Shown: piece by piece, positions 10,750 to 23,900 of the stretch
How positions within the stretch are numbered: position 1 is the first letter of the stretch
Layout of the letters: every line of letters starts with the position of its first letter
NCBI GenBank assembly: GCA_050084515.1
Contig: CM114272.1
Location: forward strand, 23,746,001 to 23,810,000
Direction: 5' to 3'
From: Blasia pusilla
Taxonomy: Eukaryota; Marchantiophyta; Marchantiopsida; Blasiales
Length of the DNA stretch: 64,000 nt
Notes under the pieces: generated by a model
Told to the model about the DNA's origin: nothing
Databases searched by the model: none
The model's input: only the letters and a program-made list of their open reading frames with translations
Made by a program: the position numbers and the translations under genes

Positions 10750-12540
10750 AGTAGATGGACTCTCAACGGAAGGACGACCTCAAGCAACCTTGGGATGCAC
10801 TGCTCCTAGACAGGTAGTATAGCAAAAAACAAGGTCGGATCGGTGGAGGTGACATAAATAGATGAATATATGCCCTCGTGTTTGGCAAATCAAAGGTTTT
10901 GCGGACATATTAAGTTGCTTGTTCTTAGTAAAAAATTGTGAGAATATAATGAATCGTGCACAAATATACACGATAGTCATAAAGCAAAGCCTTCGATCCA
11001 AAAGGTTATATCTTCATTGAAGCTTCTCTTGTGATGAGCAAATGAGCCCCTCTTAGCAGTTCCCAACACTCTCCTTTGCCCCATATAGTTGCGGTACCAC
11101 TCCAAAGCAAAATTGGCACAGTTGATCATCTCATCCTCCACGCAAGATCGCACAACGTGGTGGTTTTTTTTTTGGGGATCTTGCATGGGGGTTTGTTTTC
11201 CAAGTACTCCAATCCTGACGTTTTGCCAGATCGGTTGAAATCGCTCAATGATGGCTCAATGCCAGGCACAAATTGCCTGGAATTAATAGGCAGCAATATT
11301 TCAACAAAAAATTCATCTAAGGTGAAGCAAGATGCAGATAAGTAGGGGAAGGAATGACCAATCTTCCTTTCCAGACTTAAGTAGCGCTTTACTTAAGTAG
11401 TGTATCTTTCTTCCACCTCAGAATTCATTGGACTAGCGCTAGAGTTGAGCTCTACGTGCGTACTACAGATCTAAGATTATCAATCGATTTACTTTGGAAT
11501 CAAGGAAATTTGAGCTTGAGCCTAACATGATTGAACTATGAGGTGTGATCATGTTAATTCGAGGGTTTAATTTGAGGGTTTAATTCGATCGCTAGTCGAT
11601 GAATGAACCACTCACTTCTAGCTATAAGTGTAAGTATATTGATCTCCTCAAGGAGTGTCGAGTTTAGTTATATCCAGAGTTGAGCTAAATTCTACTCGAG
11701 ACTTATTTCAGAAATATTCTAACATGATTAAACTTATCTACAATCAACGGCGTAGACCGTGCATTCTGTCCATCGAGGCTCATAAATTTGTTGCAAGCAG
11801 AGCAACGAGTGTCTGTGGACGTCGGCACGTAGGAATCATGTCAATTAGATTGGTTCCATCAAGGATCGAGGATCGAGCTACCATCTAGCCCTCAAATTTT
11901 TTGAATTAAAAAAGATTAGACACATTTAGGTTGCATGCTAAGATAAATACAGCAGAAAATTCCAACTCAGCACCAAGCCACCACTTTCATTGAAGAATTA
12001 CCAATGCCACAAGGAAGCCGCATGCTCAATCATGTCCAAGTGTTCCACAACCTTGCAATGCGCCAAGCCACCTCTTTCCACCCCACACTCACGCGGACAG
12101 AAACAGAGTAGTGCAACCGCAATTGTAGTCTCCAGTCCTCACGGTGAGCCCTATTGGAATTCACAATTCTTGAATGATAGCCGACATCTCATCCAAATCA
12201 TAGTGAAGAAATTTTCACCACAATCAAGATTGAGCGCACATGCAACGGAATACACAAAATAGACACAAGAAATCCGAGCACTGAGCGCACCCGCAATGGA
12301 ACAAAAAGCCACCTATGAAAACAAACATAAAGAATCGGTTTGTTTTCAAATACAACCTACGATGGAAGGTATCACAAGGCGCTAGGTTACAACAAAACTT
12401 CTTACGCCCAAACTTTGTGGTTGCAAGAATTCCAATGACCCCGCCAAAAACCAAGGATGCCGACAAAAAACTCGCGACTCTGACCGTTTCAAAAGTATCT
12501 AAAGCGTAGGATGTCTCAAATCTAGCATAACTACTAGGGT
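10748..12540. other. no gene recognised
   Basis: Short frames on both strands (longest about 90 codons, near 11076-11345 and 11990-12262) show no family resemblance. The phrase GAGGGTTTAATT is repeated near 11561-11590. I regard the stretch as intergenic or transposon-derived. Confidence 0.5.
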
Positions 12541-13700
12541 CGCCGATACAATTTGCGCCATGGAATCGCGCCCTAAGGGCAAGTTCCCATGGAGCAAGTT
12601 TTGGGTCGTGGGATGGGAGATCACCAAGATCAACCGATGAAATTTAACAGACTAAGAATTGGTCTTCGGTCCGTCCACGCCACAAAAATTACGACGCAAA
12701 AACTGCAAGGATGATCCTTGGGTCGTATCACGCTATAACTCGTTTCCGATTTACCAGAAACCGAGAAATCTTTCGTGTGATCACGAGTGAAATGACTTGT
12801 AAATATCATGAGACTTGCCAGAATAAATACAAGACCAAGAGGCATAGGAATTTTGCAACCCATCGTTGGGATTTCCATGGGGACAACACCTAAGGGATCG
12901 ATTCCATGTGCACAGGGTCGCGGCGACGATACAGCGTGGCCAATTTTTCTGCGCCCAAAACTTTTGGGCGCAGAATTTACCCAGCATCGTTACGACAAAT
13001 TTAATAGAAAAGTGCAAATAGATAAATGAGACCAGTGGATCTTTTCCTAGTGAACCGTTGGGTCAATTTTTTGGACGTAGAAAATGGGTCTCCGTGACCT
13101 CCGTGCGTGCCCATGGAATCGACCCCTAAGGATCCGGTCCCATGCGGCCGAGGTCGTTAGGAGGTTGCCAAGACCCAACCCCAAGGTTCTAGATCTTGGT
13201 TGATCCGCCAAATGAGATTAATGGGACTTAAAAAAAATTCACACCGTTAGAACATAGGGCGAAAATATCTACGACTTTGTTACACCCATGAAGAATCGAC
13301 TAGAAGAAAATAACGAAGGGTTATATGAAGGTGCTCTATTGCGATTGGGCACAGAGCTAATCCCATGGGACCGGGTCCTAAGAGCATGTCCCCATGAAGT
13401 CAGGGCGGAAGGTCCTCGGGGCCAAGGTCATACAGTCCTACTAGTTTCTAGGTAGGTCAAAAACGGTTCTGACTCTCAATTACGAAGGAATTTAAATAAT
13501 AACTGGTTGCAATCCTTCCAGTTCCAAGGATCCGTCCTAACGTTTCTGCGTTGTAAATTTCACGACGCACAAGGACCAGCGACCCACCTTTGGTCTATGA
13601 AATAAGAACTGTAGATTTAACATCTGAAGGATCCCATGACCATGGAATTGCTTCGTAGGGACCTGCTCTAAGAGGTGCGCTTCCACGTCCTGTGGATGAA
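12541..13700. repeat. ladder of degenerate repeats with CCATGG...CCTAAG cores
   Basis: Related phrases combining CCATGG or CCCATG, then CCTAAG(G/A), then another CCATG recur near 12556, 12876, 13110, 13365 and 13640. They lie about 230-320 bp apart and are separated by diverged sequence. An almost perfect palindrome with a one-base centre lies at 12949-12973 (arm CTGCGCCCAAAA). No coding capacity is evident. It may be an old tandem or satellite-like family. Confidence 0.5.
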
Positions 13701-13801
13701 ATTTGTCCCTAAAAAAGATTGCCCGACCCTTGTTTTGAGCCGCCCTCTTGAATTCGAATCAAAGTTTGCGACAATAGCGCGGATAGACGGCACAGTTTGA
13801 G

Positions 13802-14110
13802 ATGATGCCGGAGTCTGAGGTGGTGGTAGCCGATGTTGTGGTGACGGATCCTACGCGAGAGGCAGTGCGAGCCCAAGTGGTGGCACAAGGGAGATTGCTA
13901 CAAGGAGCGGTGGTGGCGGTAAAGAAGACCCACATTTATAGTCGACTTCATGACGGACATCGATTTATCCCCCTAGCCATTGAGATGTACAGGGTTATGC
14001 ATGAGAGGTTTTACTCGTTCCTCACGGATTGCGCCCATCATCTCCATCCGAGAAATGAATTATCCTTAGCCAATGCGATTTTTATTGTAACATGTCTCCA
14101 TAGGGTTTAG
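13802..14110 (+). pseudogene. retroelement-derived ORF fragment (tentative)
   Basis: A 102-codon frame contains DGHRFIPLAIEMYRVMH and FLTDCAHHLHPRNELSLANA. The phrase (G)xRFIPLAIEMYG...H.RFD.FLxxCA resembles the tail found after plant retroelement or viral-like reverse transcriptase genes. I recall it only as a pattern. The first ~40 residues (Val/Ala-rich) look unrelated. No RT is found next to it. It could equally be the end of an unrecognised gene. It lies about 0.8 kb upstream of the VHA-d start on the same strand. Confidence 0.35.
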
Positions 14111-14334
14111 GGTCCAGGTTTAGTCTCCATAGCTTTGCAATGTGTCCATGCAAAACTCCTTCATCGCTGGCTCTCGCCAGCGATGAAAAAGCCACGTACG
14201 GCCAAACGTACTCTAGAGACCGACTGCAGCCACCGCCTTTAGTGCGTAGGCCCCACCCCCGCGGCCCCCACTCAGAGACGCGGAACACAAAATGGAAAGA
14301 GACAGAGTGAAACAAAGTCCCAAAGACACTGAGA

Positions 14335-14368
14335 GGGAGTGCACAGAGAGAGAGAGAGAGAGAGAGGT
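14335..14368 (+). repeat. GA-rich tract in the VHA-d upstream region
   Basis: GA repeat at about 14341-14367 at the start of a purine-rich leader region of the plus-strand VHA-d gene. Confidence 0.8.
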
Positions 14369-14480
14369 GAGGAGAGGAGCTTTTGAGAGACGCAGGTGAT
14401 CGATGCGTAGAAATTGGAGATGCAGAGGAGGGGGATCTGAGAGGGTCAGGAGGGATTGTAGGGGAGCTCGAGAGGATTCA

Positions 14481-14700
14481 GGCGATTGATGCGGTGAAAT
14501 TGGAGAGGAGCTTGAGAGCACTTAGGCGATTGATGAGGTGACATTGGAGAGGAGCTTGAGAGCACTTAGGCGATTGATGAGGTGACATTGGAGAGGAGCT
14601 TGAGAGCACTTAGGCGATTGATGAGGTGAGATTGGAGAGGAGCTTGAGAACATTTAGGTGATTGATGCGGTGAAAGTGGAGAAGCAGGTTTGGACGCAGA
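14481..14700 (+). repeat. 44-bp minisatellite in the VHA-d leader
   Basis: Five head-to-tail copies with an exact 44-bp period start at 14481, 14525, 14569, 14613 and 14657 (core GGCGATTGATG(A/C)GGTGA). A sixth copy starts at about 14777, after a (GGA)n run at 14701-14730. A larger unit containing GGATCTGAGAGGGTCAGGAG also occurs twice (about 14429 and 14730). The array lies 200-420 bp upstream of the ATG, so it is probably 5' UTR or promoter. Confidence 0.95.
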
Positions 14701-14822
14701 GGAGGAGGAGGAGGAGGAGGAGGAGGAGGATCTGAGAGGGTCAGGAGGGATTGGAGAGGACCTTGAGATCATTTAGGCGATTGATGCGGTGAAATTGGAG
14801 AAGCAGGGTCGAAGCAGAGGAG

Positions 14823-14827
14823 AGATC

Positions 14828-14859
<32 letters not shown>

Positions 14860-14881
14860 AGGGAGAGAGAGGGAGAGGGAG
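14823..14881 (+). promoter_or_regulatory. GA-rich leader element before the VHA-d start
   Basis: A GA/GGGAGA tract ends about 20 bp before the ATG at 14901. In plants such tracts can bind BBR/BPC GAGA factors or act in the 5' UTR. That role is inference here. It parallels GA tracts before the other two host genes. Confidence 0.55.
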
Positions 14882-14900
14882 CTGGTCAGGTGGAGGGAAA

Positions 14901-17900
14901 ATGTATGGATTCGAGGCGATGACCTTTAATGTGCACGGTGGCTTTTTGGAGGCTATTGTGCGCGGGTACCGTGCGGGGTTGCTCAAGACTTCTGATTACA
15001 ACAATCTGTGTCAGTGCGAGACGCTTGATGACATAAAATTGCACCTTTCGGCAACCGACTACGGCCCGTATCTTGCCAATGGTACTTTCGACTTCCTCTC
15101 TACAATTCGATCTAACGATCTAGGGTGATTCCTTCTGCATTGCGAGGTCTAGATGGTGGTCTCGCCTTGAAAGAATGATTTTCTTGTGGTGGATTACTTT
15201 CGGAATCGTTCATCAGACTGGAATCTTCTCTTGGGCAGATCAGCCGCAAACACTTAACATTTGGCAAATTGGAATGTTAGCGTATTTAGCTCTAGGTCAG
15301 CTGATCGTGAAACGCCGGGCCTGTTGGTTGACGGTCTCAGGTGGATCACAATTCCGTGCAGCCGAACATTTGTTCGGAGCTCGTGATGTCAAAAGTTAAT
15401 ACTAGTTCAATGAGATTTACTGTGGTTGGGTTTGCTTCTGAACTCATATGCAACAGAGCCTTCGCCCTTATATACTACCACCATCGTGGAGAAGTGTACT
15501 CAGAAGCTGGTTGATGAGTATAGCTTCATGCTTACGCAAGTTTCAGAACCTCTTTCGACGTTTCTTGAGTATATCACGTAAGTTTCTGTACTTGGATAGC
15601 TGCTGGTTTATCTTCTCATTTTCTGCAGCATGGTGATCAGCGCAGATCAACGAGTACTGGGATTACCCACCCATACCTCCATCCATCGATCAGGCTTTTA
15701 TGTATTTGTGGGAAAAAATGCACACGTGTTGAGGTTCGCCTGACCTGGTCAACAACCAGGCTTTGAGGTGCTCGGCCAAGGTATGCTCTGACTCACGTGA
15801 TGATCAGGTATGGGCATATGATCGATAATGTGGTGCTCATAGTCACTGGAACTCTGCATGAGAGAGACGTTCACGAGTTGATGGAGAAATGTCATCCTCT
15901 TGGTATGTTTGACAGGTATGGTACCAAGTGTGCAACGTTTCTGCAATAGCACGTAATTGATCTGATGATGTTCGAAAGGTGGGGGATGATTAAATTGCGG
16001 TTGGTTTTCTTAGTCACTGTGAACAAAGACTCAGCTGTGAATGGCCTCTCTGCAGCATTGCAACACTTGCTGTTGCTCAGAACATGCGGGAGTTGTACCG
16101 TCTTGTCCTCGTGGATACCCCATTGGCACCTTACTTTTCAGAGTGCATCACTTCTGATGTAAGTGTGGAGAACAATGCAGAGCTGTGTATTTTACATGTT
16201 TTATACGTTGTTTCGTATGAACCCTGCAGTCTTCTGGAGTATGCGAGAACACTGCTTCTGAGCTTTATGTGCGAATCCTCAGAATACATCGGGCATTTAT
16301 GGTTTGACATTTCATTTGCAGGACCTTGATGACATGAATATAGAGATCATGCGTAACACTTTATACAAAGCCTACCTTGAGGACTTCTCCAATTTTTGCA
16401 AGGTGGGCATTTCTCTCATGGATCATGAAAGGACCTCAAAAGGGGAATCCCCAATTGCAAAGAAGCTACATGATTTATCTCTGCATAAGCTTCTATCTTC
16501 TATGTTTCTTTTGGTGTAGCCATGTGCAGCATCACCCTTGTTCCACATCAATGAAATGAACTCGTCAGCAGGGTCGGTCCTGTTACCTGCTAAGTGGCTA
16601 TCTGATCAGCTTAGATAATTTGTATAGATACTCCCTTGGCCCCCCCCTCTCTCCTCTCCTCCCCCTCCCCCCTGCAGCAGGAGATTGGTGACAGCAGGGT
16701 AGCTGGGTTTTGGAGGACGAGTGGTCATGAACCTGTTTAATTGACTAACCTCAAACATGCAGGGAAGGTGTATATTTCTCCGAATTGATGAGAGTGCATG
16801 TTGTTGGCATAACAGAGCCTTGGGGGTGCCACAGCCGAGCTGATGTGTGATCTGCTATCCTTCGAAGCTGATTGGAGAGCTGTGAGTATCACCGTAAACA
16901 GGTGAGTGAAACTCATGATTTCTGCTGATTAAGTCATCCTTGCCTGCTTGTTTGATGTGTGGTGTTGCCCCTGGTGAGTCTTTATAAAAGCAAGGCCTTA
17001 TCTAACTTGAGTAAGACAGCAAAATATAACCCTGAAACTCTGAATTGGGCTTCGATCAGTCTGTTGGCTTGGTTGACATTATAGTTAATCTCTAAATCTG
17101 ATTGTAGAGCTTTGCCACAGCATTGGTACAGAGCTGACACGCGATGACAGGCGGAGACTCTACTCAAACTTTGGGCTGCTGTAAGTCAACACGTTTAGTG
17201 AAAATAGTGGTTGGCATGTATAGATTTCAATGTTGTAATTTGAATGCTCCTCCCTTCTTGTCCTGATTGTTCTGTAAAGAGGTTTGAAGGGATCCTTTTT
17301 CTTCCCGTCACTCATAATACAAGTAACACAAATCTCTCTATGTAAGATATCTGGACTTTTACAAGGCTGTCCATGTCCAGTGAATCTGTTTGAAAATTAC
17401 TCAGTTAATTTGTTATAGTTACCTGATGTCGGTTTGCTTTCCAGGCACCCTTATGGGCATGAAGAACTTGCAACTTGTGAAGATTTCGATGCGGTATGTA
17501 TGCCCCTCCCTTTGTCTCTCTTACGTGCTTGTATGGTCACCTGCACCAACCCTTGAGGAGATAGTCTCCTCCTCTCATATGGTACCTTCTTAACATTAGC
17601 AGTCTCTAGCACTGTCCAACCAGGGTGTGGGGTCTATGTTCAGAAGACTACGACAGGCACGACTTAGTGAGTACAGTCTCTTACATCTTCATCCCCAAAC
17701 TTTGTCATGCATTGGCTAGGTTCAGATGCGGTTCAACTGACTGGGAGCTTGAAAAAGGAAAATTCTCAGACAGAGAGAGAGGACATATTTGTAGACATTG
17801 TAGTTCAGGGACGCTTGGTGATTACAGCGTTTAGAATATCAGAGTTTCTCTACAACCTAGCTCTCACAAGCACACTTAGTGCAACAGCAACCTCTCAGGT

Positions 17901-20900
17901 TAGATTGTAGAGAAAAGTACTAGACAACCTGTACCACCAGACTACCTAGCGTTCACAAGCACACTTAGCGCAATAGCAACCACTCAGGTTAGTACTACTA
18001 GATACCTTGCATCACAAGACTCACTGAACCCCTCAGGTCAGCAGACCGCTCGGTCTGGAGGCAGAAGCACACTGCACTACTAAGGTCGGAAGAAAACTCC
18101 ACTCAGGTAAGCAAAGCTAGGTGCTGCTCAATCCGCTCCTCAAGCTCAGAGAGTTGTGTACGAAAAGGTGAGAGAATGTAAATTTGCAGGGCACCCTCAA
18201 GGGGTTACATGCAGCCAAATGATGAAGTTCTAGGTCTTAGGGTTAGGGCCTGCCGCCCATAGTAATTCACAGAATTACCGAGGTAAATCTATGGTAACAA
18301 CAAAGTACTATTTACTGTGGTAAAACATTAAGTTACTATAGTAATTCTATAAGTTACTATTCACTGTAGTGAACCCCAAGTTACTATGTTCTTACTCCCA
18401 CTTAACTGGAGTTTAATATAAGACCCATCCTCTGAGCACATTTGTTGTGCTCATCTCTTGACAATGCCTTTGTCAATGCATCAGCTGTCATATCCTCTGT
18501 AGGATAATTTACTATTTGGACTAGTTGCTCATTTTCTTTCTCCTCTATAAATTTTCTTCAAATATTTATATGCTTAGTCCTAGGATGAACAGGATTCTTG
18601 AGAAGACCTATACTTATTGTGTAATCACAAGATAATACAGTTCCATCATTCTGCCTATAACAAAACTCCCCTAGCAATCTCCTCTGGTAAACTACTTCTT
18701 GAGTAGCATTTGAAGTTGCCATAAGCTCAGCTTCTGTTCTGGACAAGGCAACAGATGTTTGTTGCTTGCTGCGGCAACTAATAGCACCCCCACTCTATGT
18801 AAATACATATCCACCACTAGACCTGCTGTTGTCAGGATCATCCCCCAAACTAGCATCTCTGAAACCAATCAGGGTAAGGAAACATCCTTGTTTCCTGTAT
18901 TGGAGATGCACATTTTTGGTACCTTTCAAGTACTGAAAGACTCTCTTTACACATCTCCAATGTGTGAGAGTAGGTTTAGATGTGTACCTGGCCAGTGTTC
19001 CCACTGCATATGAGAGATCTTTCCTTGTGCAAACCCTGGCAAACATCAGAGAACCTACAGCACTCTGAAACAAATGTTGAAGGTTTTCAACATTCTCATT
19101 CTCCTCCTGTTTGTGTGCACTTGTTTTGGCAAGTTTCCACCTAGGCTCCAGTGGAGTAGAAACTGGTTTTGCCTCAGCCTTTCTATACCTTGTCTGCATC
19201 GCGTCAATGTAATGAGTCTGAGTGAGTCTAATCCATCCTTCTGCTCTGTTCCTCTCAACTTTGGTTCCAAGAATGAACTTCACTGGAACTTTGATAATTG
19301 TAGCAAAAACTGAGCAAAGATTGTCTTTTGCTTGCTGGATTGCTTTCTTACTTTTGCCTAACAGAAGGAGGTCATCTACATAAATTGCAATAAACAGTGT
19401 ACCATTCTTGCAGCAAACACTTAAATCTGCACAAGATAGGAGTTCCAACTTTTCATGCCAGGCTCTTGGAGCCTGTTTAAGACGATACAATGCCTTCTTT
19501 AACAAACATGCATTGCCCCTATGTCCACCATACCCATATGGAACATCCATGTAGATGGTTTCCTTCAGGTCTCCATTCAAAAAAGCAGTCTCCACTTCTA
19601 ATTGCTCCACCTCCCAATCTTCTTCAGCAGTTAGAGCTAAAAGCAACCTTGTGGAACCATACCGTGCAACAGGAGCACAGGTTTGTATGTAATTAGCTTC
19701 AGCTTGTTGATTGAAGCCCTTTGCTACAAGCCGAGCTTTGTGCTTTACCACTGCATTTTTAGCTCCTCTCTTGATCTTGAAAACCCATTTGCAACCAATG
19801 GATCTCGGGTCTTTGGGTAGATAAGTCCACTTACATGTGCCATTCTTGTTGAGACTTTTTTCTCTTCATTGAAGGCAATCTCTCAGATGCTCCTATTAGG
19901 TCTACTTGTGCAAGTGTTTTTGGTTCATCCTCTCCATCCATAGAGAGACAAGTTTCCTCTTCCATTGAGGATTGAGCATGTTTCTTATTATGAACTCCCA
20001 ACCTGTCAACAAATGTTCTTGTTCTTTCAGTCGTCCTTGGCAATGTCTCTGCCACTTCTTCAGTTTGTGCATCTTCAGAGGTACCTGGTACTTTTGCAGG
20101 CTGGAAGTTAGTTTCCTGATGATTTTCCTCAATTTGGACAACTTGCTGCTTTCTTCTGAAATACACCTTCAGATTTTTGGAAGGAAGTTCTCTCCCAGAT
20201 GGTCTTGGGAGTTGATTCGCGTCTGTTTCTAGATTAGCCATTGGAGTTCCTGCATGAGGTTGTGCTGATGATTCACCCTCTGCTGCTGAAATTTTCTTCT
20301 GATCTCCTTCCCAGGTTTCACCAATATGAACATCTCTACTTGTGATACATTTTCCAGTCTTTGGATTATAGAGAACATATCCCTTCAAGCCAATCTCAGA
20401 TCTTACAAATATAAGCTTTTCAGCCTTAGGAGTTTTGATCTTCGTTGCTTTGGGATATGTACATAAGGTGGACAACCAAAGACTCTGAGATAGAAGATAC
20501 GTGCTTTCTTACCACTCCAACATTCTTTTGGAGTCATCCCATCCAAAGCACAAGTAGGACTGACATTCCTCATAAAGTTTGCTGTCTTAATTGCAGTTCC
20601 CCATAAGCTTTTCTTGAGATTTGCATGCTGGAGCATGTTCAACCCGTTCACTAATAGAGTTCTGTAAGTCTCTCTGGTACTCCATTTTGAGAGTGATTGT
20701 CTCTGGCTGTGACATGAGTCAGAATTCCTTTTGTTACAAGAGGGAAAAAAACTCTTTGTTCCTGTATACCTTGCCTGCATCCCAGCCAGTTTTCTTCACT
20801 CTTCTTCCTGTTTGTAGCCCCACCATTGCCACAAAATTCTTGAACTATTAAAAAACCTCACCTTTGTGTCTCATGAGGTACAGAAAGTTTTTCCTGTTGT

Positions 20901-23900
20901 AATTATCGGCCAAAGACACATACCAAGCAGCTCCTCCCAAAGATTTCGGTCGCATGTAACCCCATACATCTATGTGGATGAGATCTAAAAAATATGTTGC
21001 TCTACTCAAAATTTCTTGGGAAATGATGACTCATGAGATTTACCTCGTGACGAGTCCACAATATGTTAGATGTGGACCTGAGTATCAAAGTCCAGTAGAT
21101 GGGATTAGAAAAGTGTTACTGAAATTTGATAAAGTTGATAGTTAAGATGAGATATTTCATCATGTTCTTTTTTATCAAACTTCACAAAGAGTTTTGTATT
21201 TGTCCATAATTTTCTTTTTGTTTCTATCTATCAATTGATAGATAAAGATATTTACGTATTGTATCTTGACAAGAAATGTATCATCCTTAAAAAAAAGGCT
21301 CTCTGTCGTGGTTTTGTAGAAGAAATGTTGTTTCAATTGTTGGGAATAACAAGAATTAATGCAGTGGTAGTCGAGAATTCTAACAGCATCAAACTTTGAC
21401 ACATTCGACTTGCTCTTCTATCAGAGGAACAACATTTGTTGTCTACAGAACATGGTGGAAGGATTGAAACTTCATGGAGATAGTTGATTGGAGGTTTGTA
21501 GAACATGTATTGAGGGTAAATGTCGTTCTCTGACAAATGAGCAAGTCGAAGATGCCAAATCTTGATGTTGTGAGAATTTTCATTTACCATTGCATCAGCT
21601 CTTATTGTTTCCACCAATGGAAACAATTTTTCTTTTGCCACATTATGACATAACACTCTTTCTTCATTTTGGATGATACATTTCTTATCAAGAAATAGTA
21701 CAAAAACGCCCTTCTCTGTTCGTTGATGGACAAATACCAAGTTTTTTGACAACTCTGGTACGAAAAGAATATTATGTAAAATTCCATCTTGATTATCATC
21801 TTTATCAAATTTTAGAGGCATCTTTCCAATCTAAGGTCTACATCTAACATAAGGTGGACTCGTCATTGGGTGAAACTCATAAAACAGTTTTGTGTCCTAG
21901 CACATGTGAGCAGTAGCTCCAGAATCAAGAAACCTATCGTTACTCTTGAGATTTTCCTTGCATTACCAGACTCACTGAACCCATCAGGTCAGCACACCAC
22001 TCAGTCTGTAAGCAGAAAGGAGCACACTGCACTGCTAAGGTCAAAAGAACACTCTACTCAGATAAGCAAAGCACACTCAGTGCTGCTCAATCAGCTCGTC
22101 AAGCTCAGAGAGTTGTGTATGAAAAGGTGCGAGGGAATGTAAATTCGCAGGCACCCTCAAGGGGTTATATACAACCAAAAGATGATGTTCTAGGTTTTGG
22201 GGTAATTCACAAAATTAGCGAGGTAAACCTATTGTAGCAACAAATTTCTCTTTACTGTGGTAAAACATTAAGTTAATAAATAATTATGTAAGTTACTATT
22301 CACTATAGTGAATTCCAAGTAACTATGTTTTTACAACAACAGCTGTAACTTTTCAATTGCAATTACCATGATCACATCAGATTGGAGGTTTGTGATCTCT
22401 TCCAAGGTGCTGCCCTCACAATCTCTAATTTCATGGCTGGGAAGAATCTGGTTTAGATTGCTAAATTTGTACACAGGTGTGTGAAAGCTAGAGAGTATTA
22501 CCTGGAACAGGGGATCCCTTAAGTCCTGTCTGGTGGTGCTCTCTGCTCTCTGATTTCTGTACGCTCTGCAAACCAAAGTTCCAGGGCCCTTTCGGATCTG
22601 TGTGGAGGAGAAATCACTGTATGGGTTCATTCATGCTCCCTCTCTCTCACAATATATGGGTCTCCCTCCTCTCATATGGTACCTTTTTTGCTTCATCCTC
22701 TCTCCGATCCCTTTCCAGTTTTTAGCAGGGTCCAACCGCAGGGTCTATGGTTGTGAGGGTATGATAGGTACTACCAAATGAGTGCAATCTCTCTCTCGCC
22801 CTCTCGATGAATTCTGGATGGAATTGCTGAAATTGAGTAAGGCCAGGGACGAAAATGATTGAAAGGCGCTCAAGGGTAAGGATATGAGATGCTGACCACT
22901 GCCAAACAGATTCTACTGTTTTGAAAGACCACTTTAAAGAGTTGGGAGCCACATCGGAGATCTCCTGAAGAGCAGAACTTTGAGAAAGTGGTGGAGTATC
23001 TGTTAAGATCCAACGGGGCAAGGTGCATGATGAGGTTGAGCTGGGCACCCCAATACAATGATTGGTTCTCCCTACGTAAGGTGGGAATGATGACCAATGA
23101 GATTGTGAACCACAAAGCAGGTGGGTGCAATGAGTTGGGGAGTTAGTCATCGAAGGATGGATTTGGTGCTATGGCTTGTTCTCTAGTGAGTCCCTTCAAC
23201 CTGGTTTGGCAGGCAGAATTCATTCTACAAAGGTGCCAGGTGGGTATGGTCGCGAAGTTCTTCAAGAATGGTGAATGTGAAGACCCTGGCAATACAGGAA
23301 CGGATTGTGAGCATGATTGGGAAGATTCTGTGCCGAATACTTAACAATAGGATCTCCTTGTACCTGGAGGTGAATACTGGCATCAAGGAAGAGAGGAAAG
23401 GAGTACTTGACATCAAGCAGAGAGTGGCCAAAGGGTGACCGCTCTCTCCCACCCTCTTCAATATTTTTTCCGAACTCCCTATTGGAGGAAATGGAGGATA
23501 GTGGATCAGGTGTCCAGGTGGGTGACAATTCTGTTGCCCTGATGTTTGCTGATGACTTCGGCGCAGAGAGGAAATGCGAGAGAAGTTTCAGGAGATGATA
23601 TCCCTGACCAAAATGTGGTGACACGTGGGGCATGGGAGCTAATCTGTCATCGTCTGGTGCGATGATATTCAATGGTAAGGAGGAGGACCAAGAACAGCAC
23701 TGGCACTGGGTAGAACAGGAGGCCCCTGAAGTGACCATGCACACTTGGGCGATGAATTCTTAGGAGATTGCATGTGAGATGCTCACCACACAGAGGCCAC
23801 TGAGAAACGTTGCATGAAGGTTAACGGTCTGACGAGGTGCCTACACTGCCTCAACACCGCATCAGAAGTAGAGTTCTGTGTCATTCTGCTTACTGTTATA

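Noticed and set aside
10579-10822. Frames with long Arg-Glu runs
   Set aside because: Translation of the (GA)n microsatellite.
13802-14110. Treating this ORF as an upstream exon of VHA-d
   Set aside because: Subunit d starts with the conserved MYGFEA at 14901 and needs no upstream coding exon.
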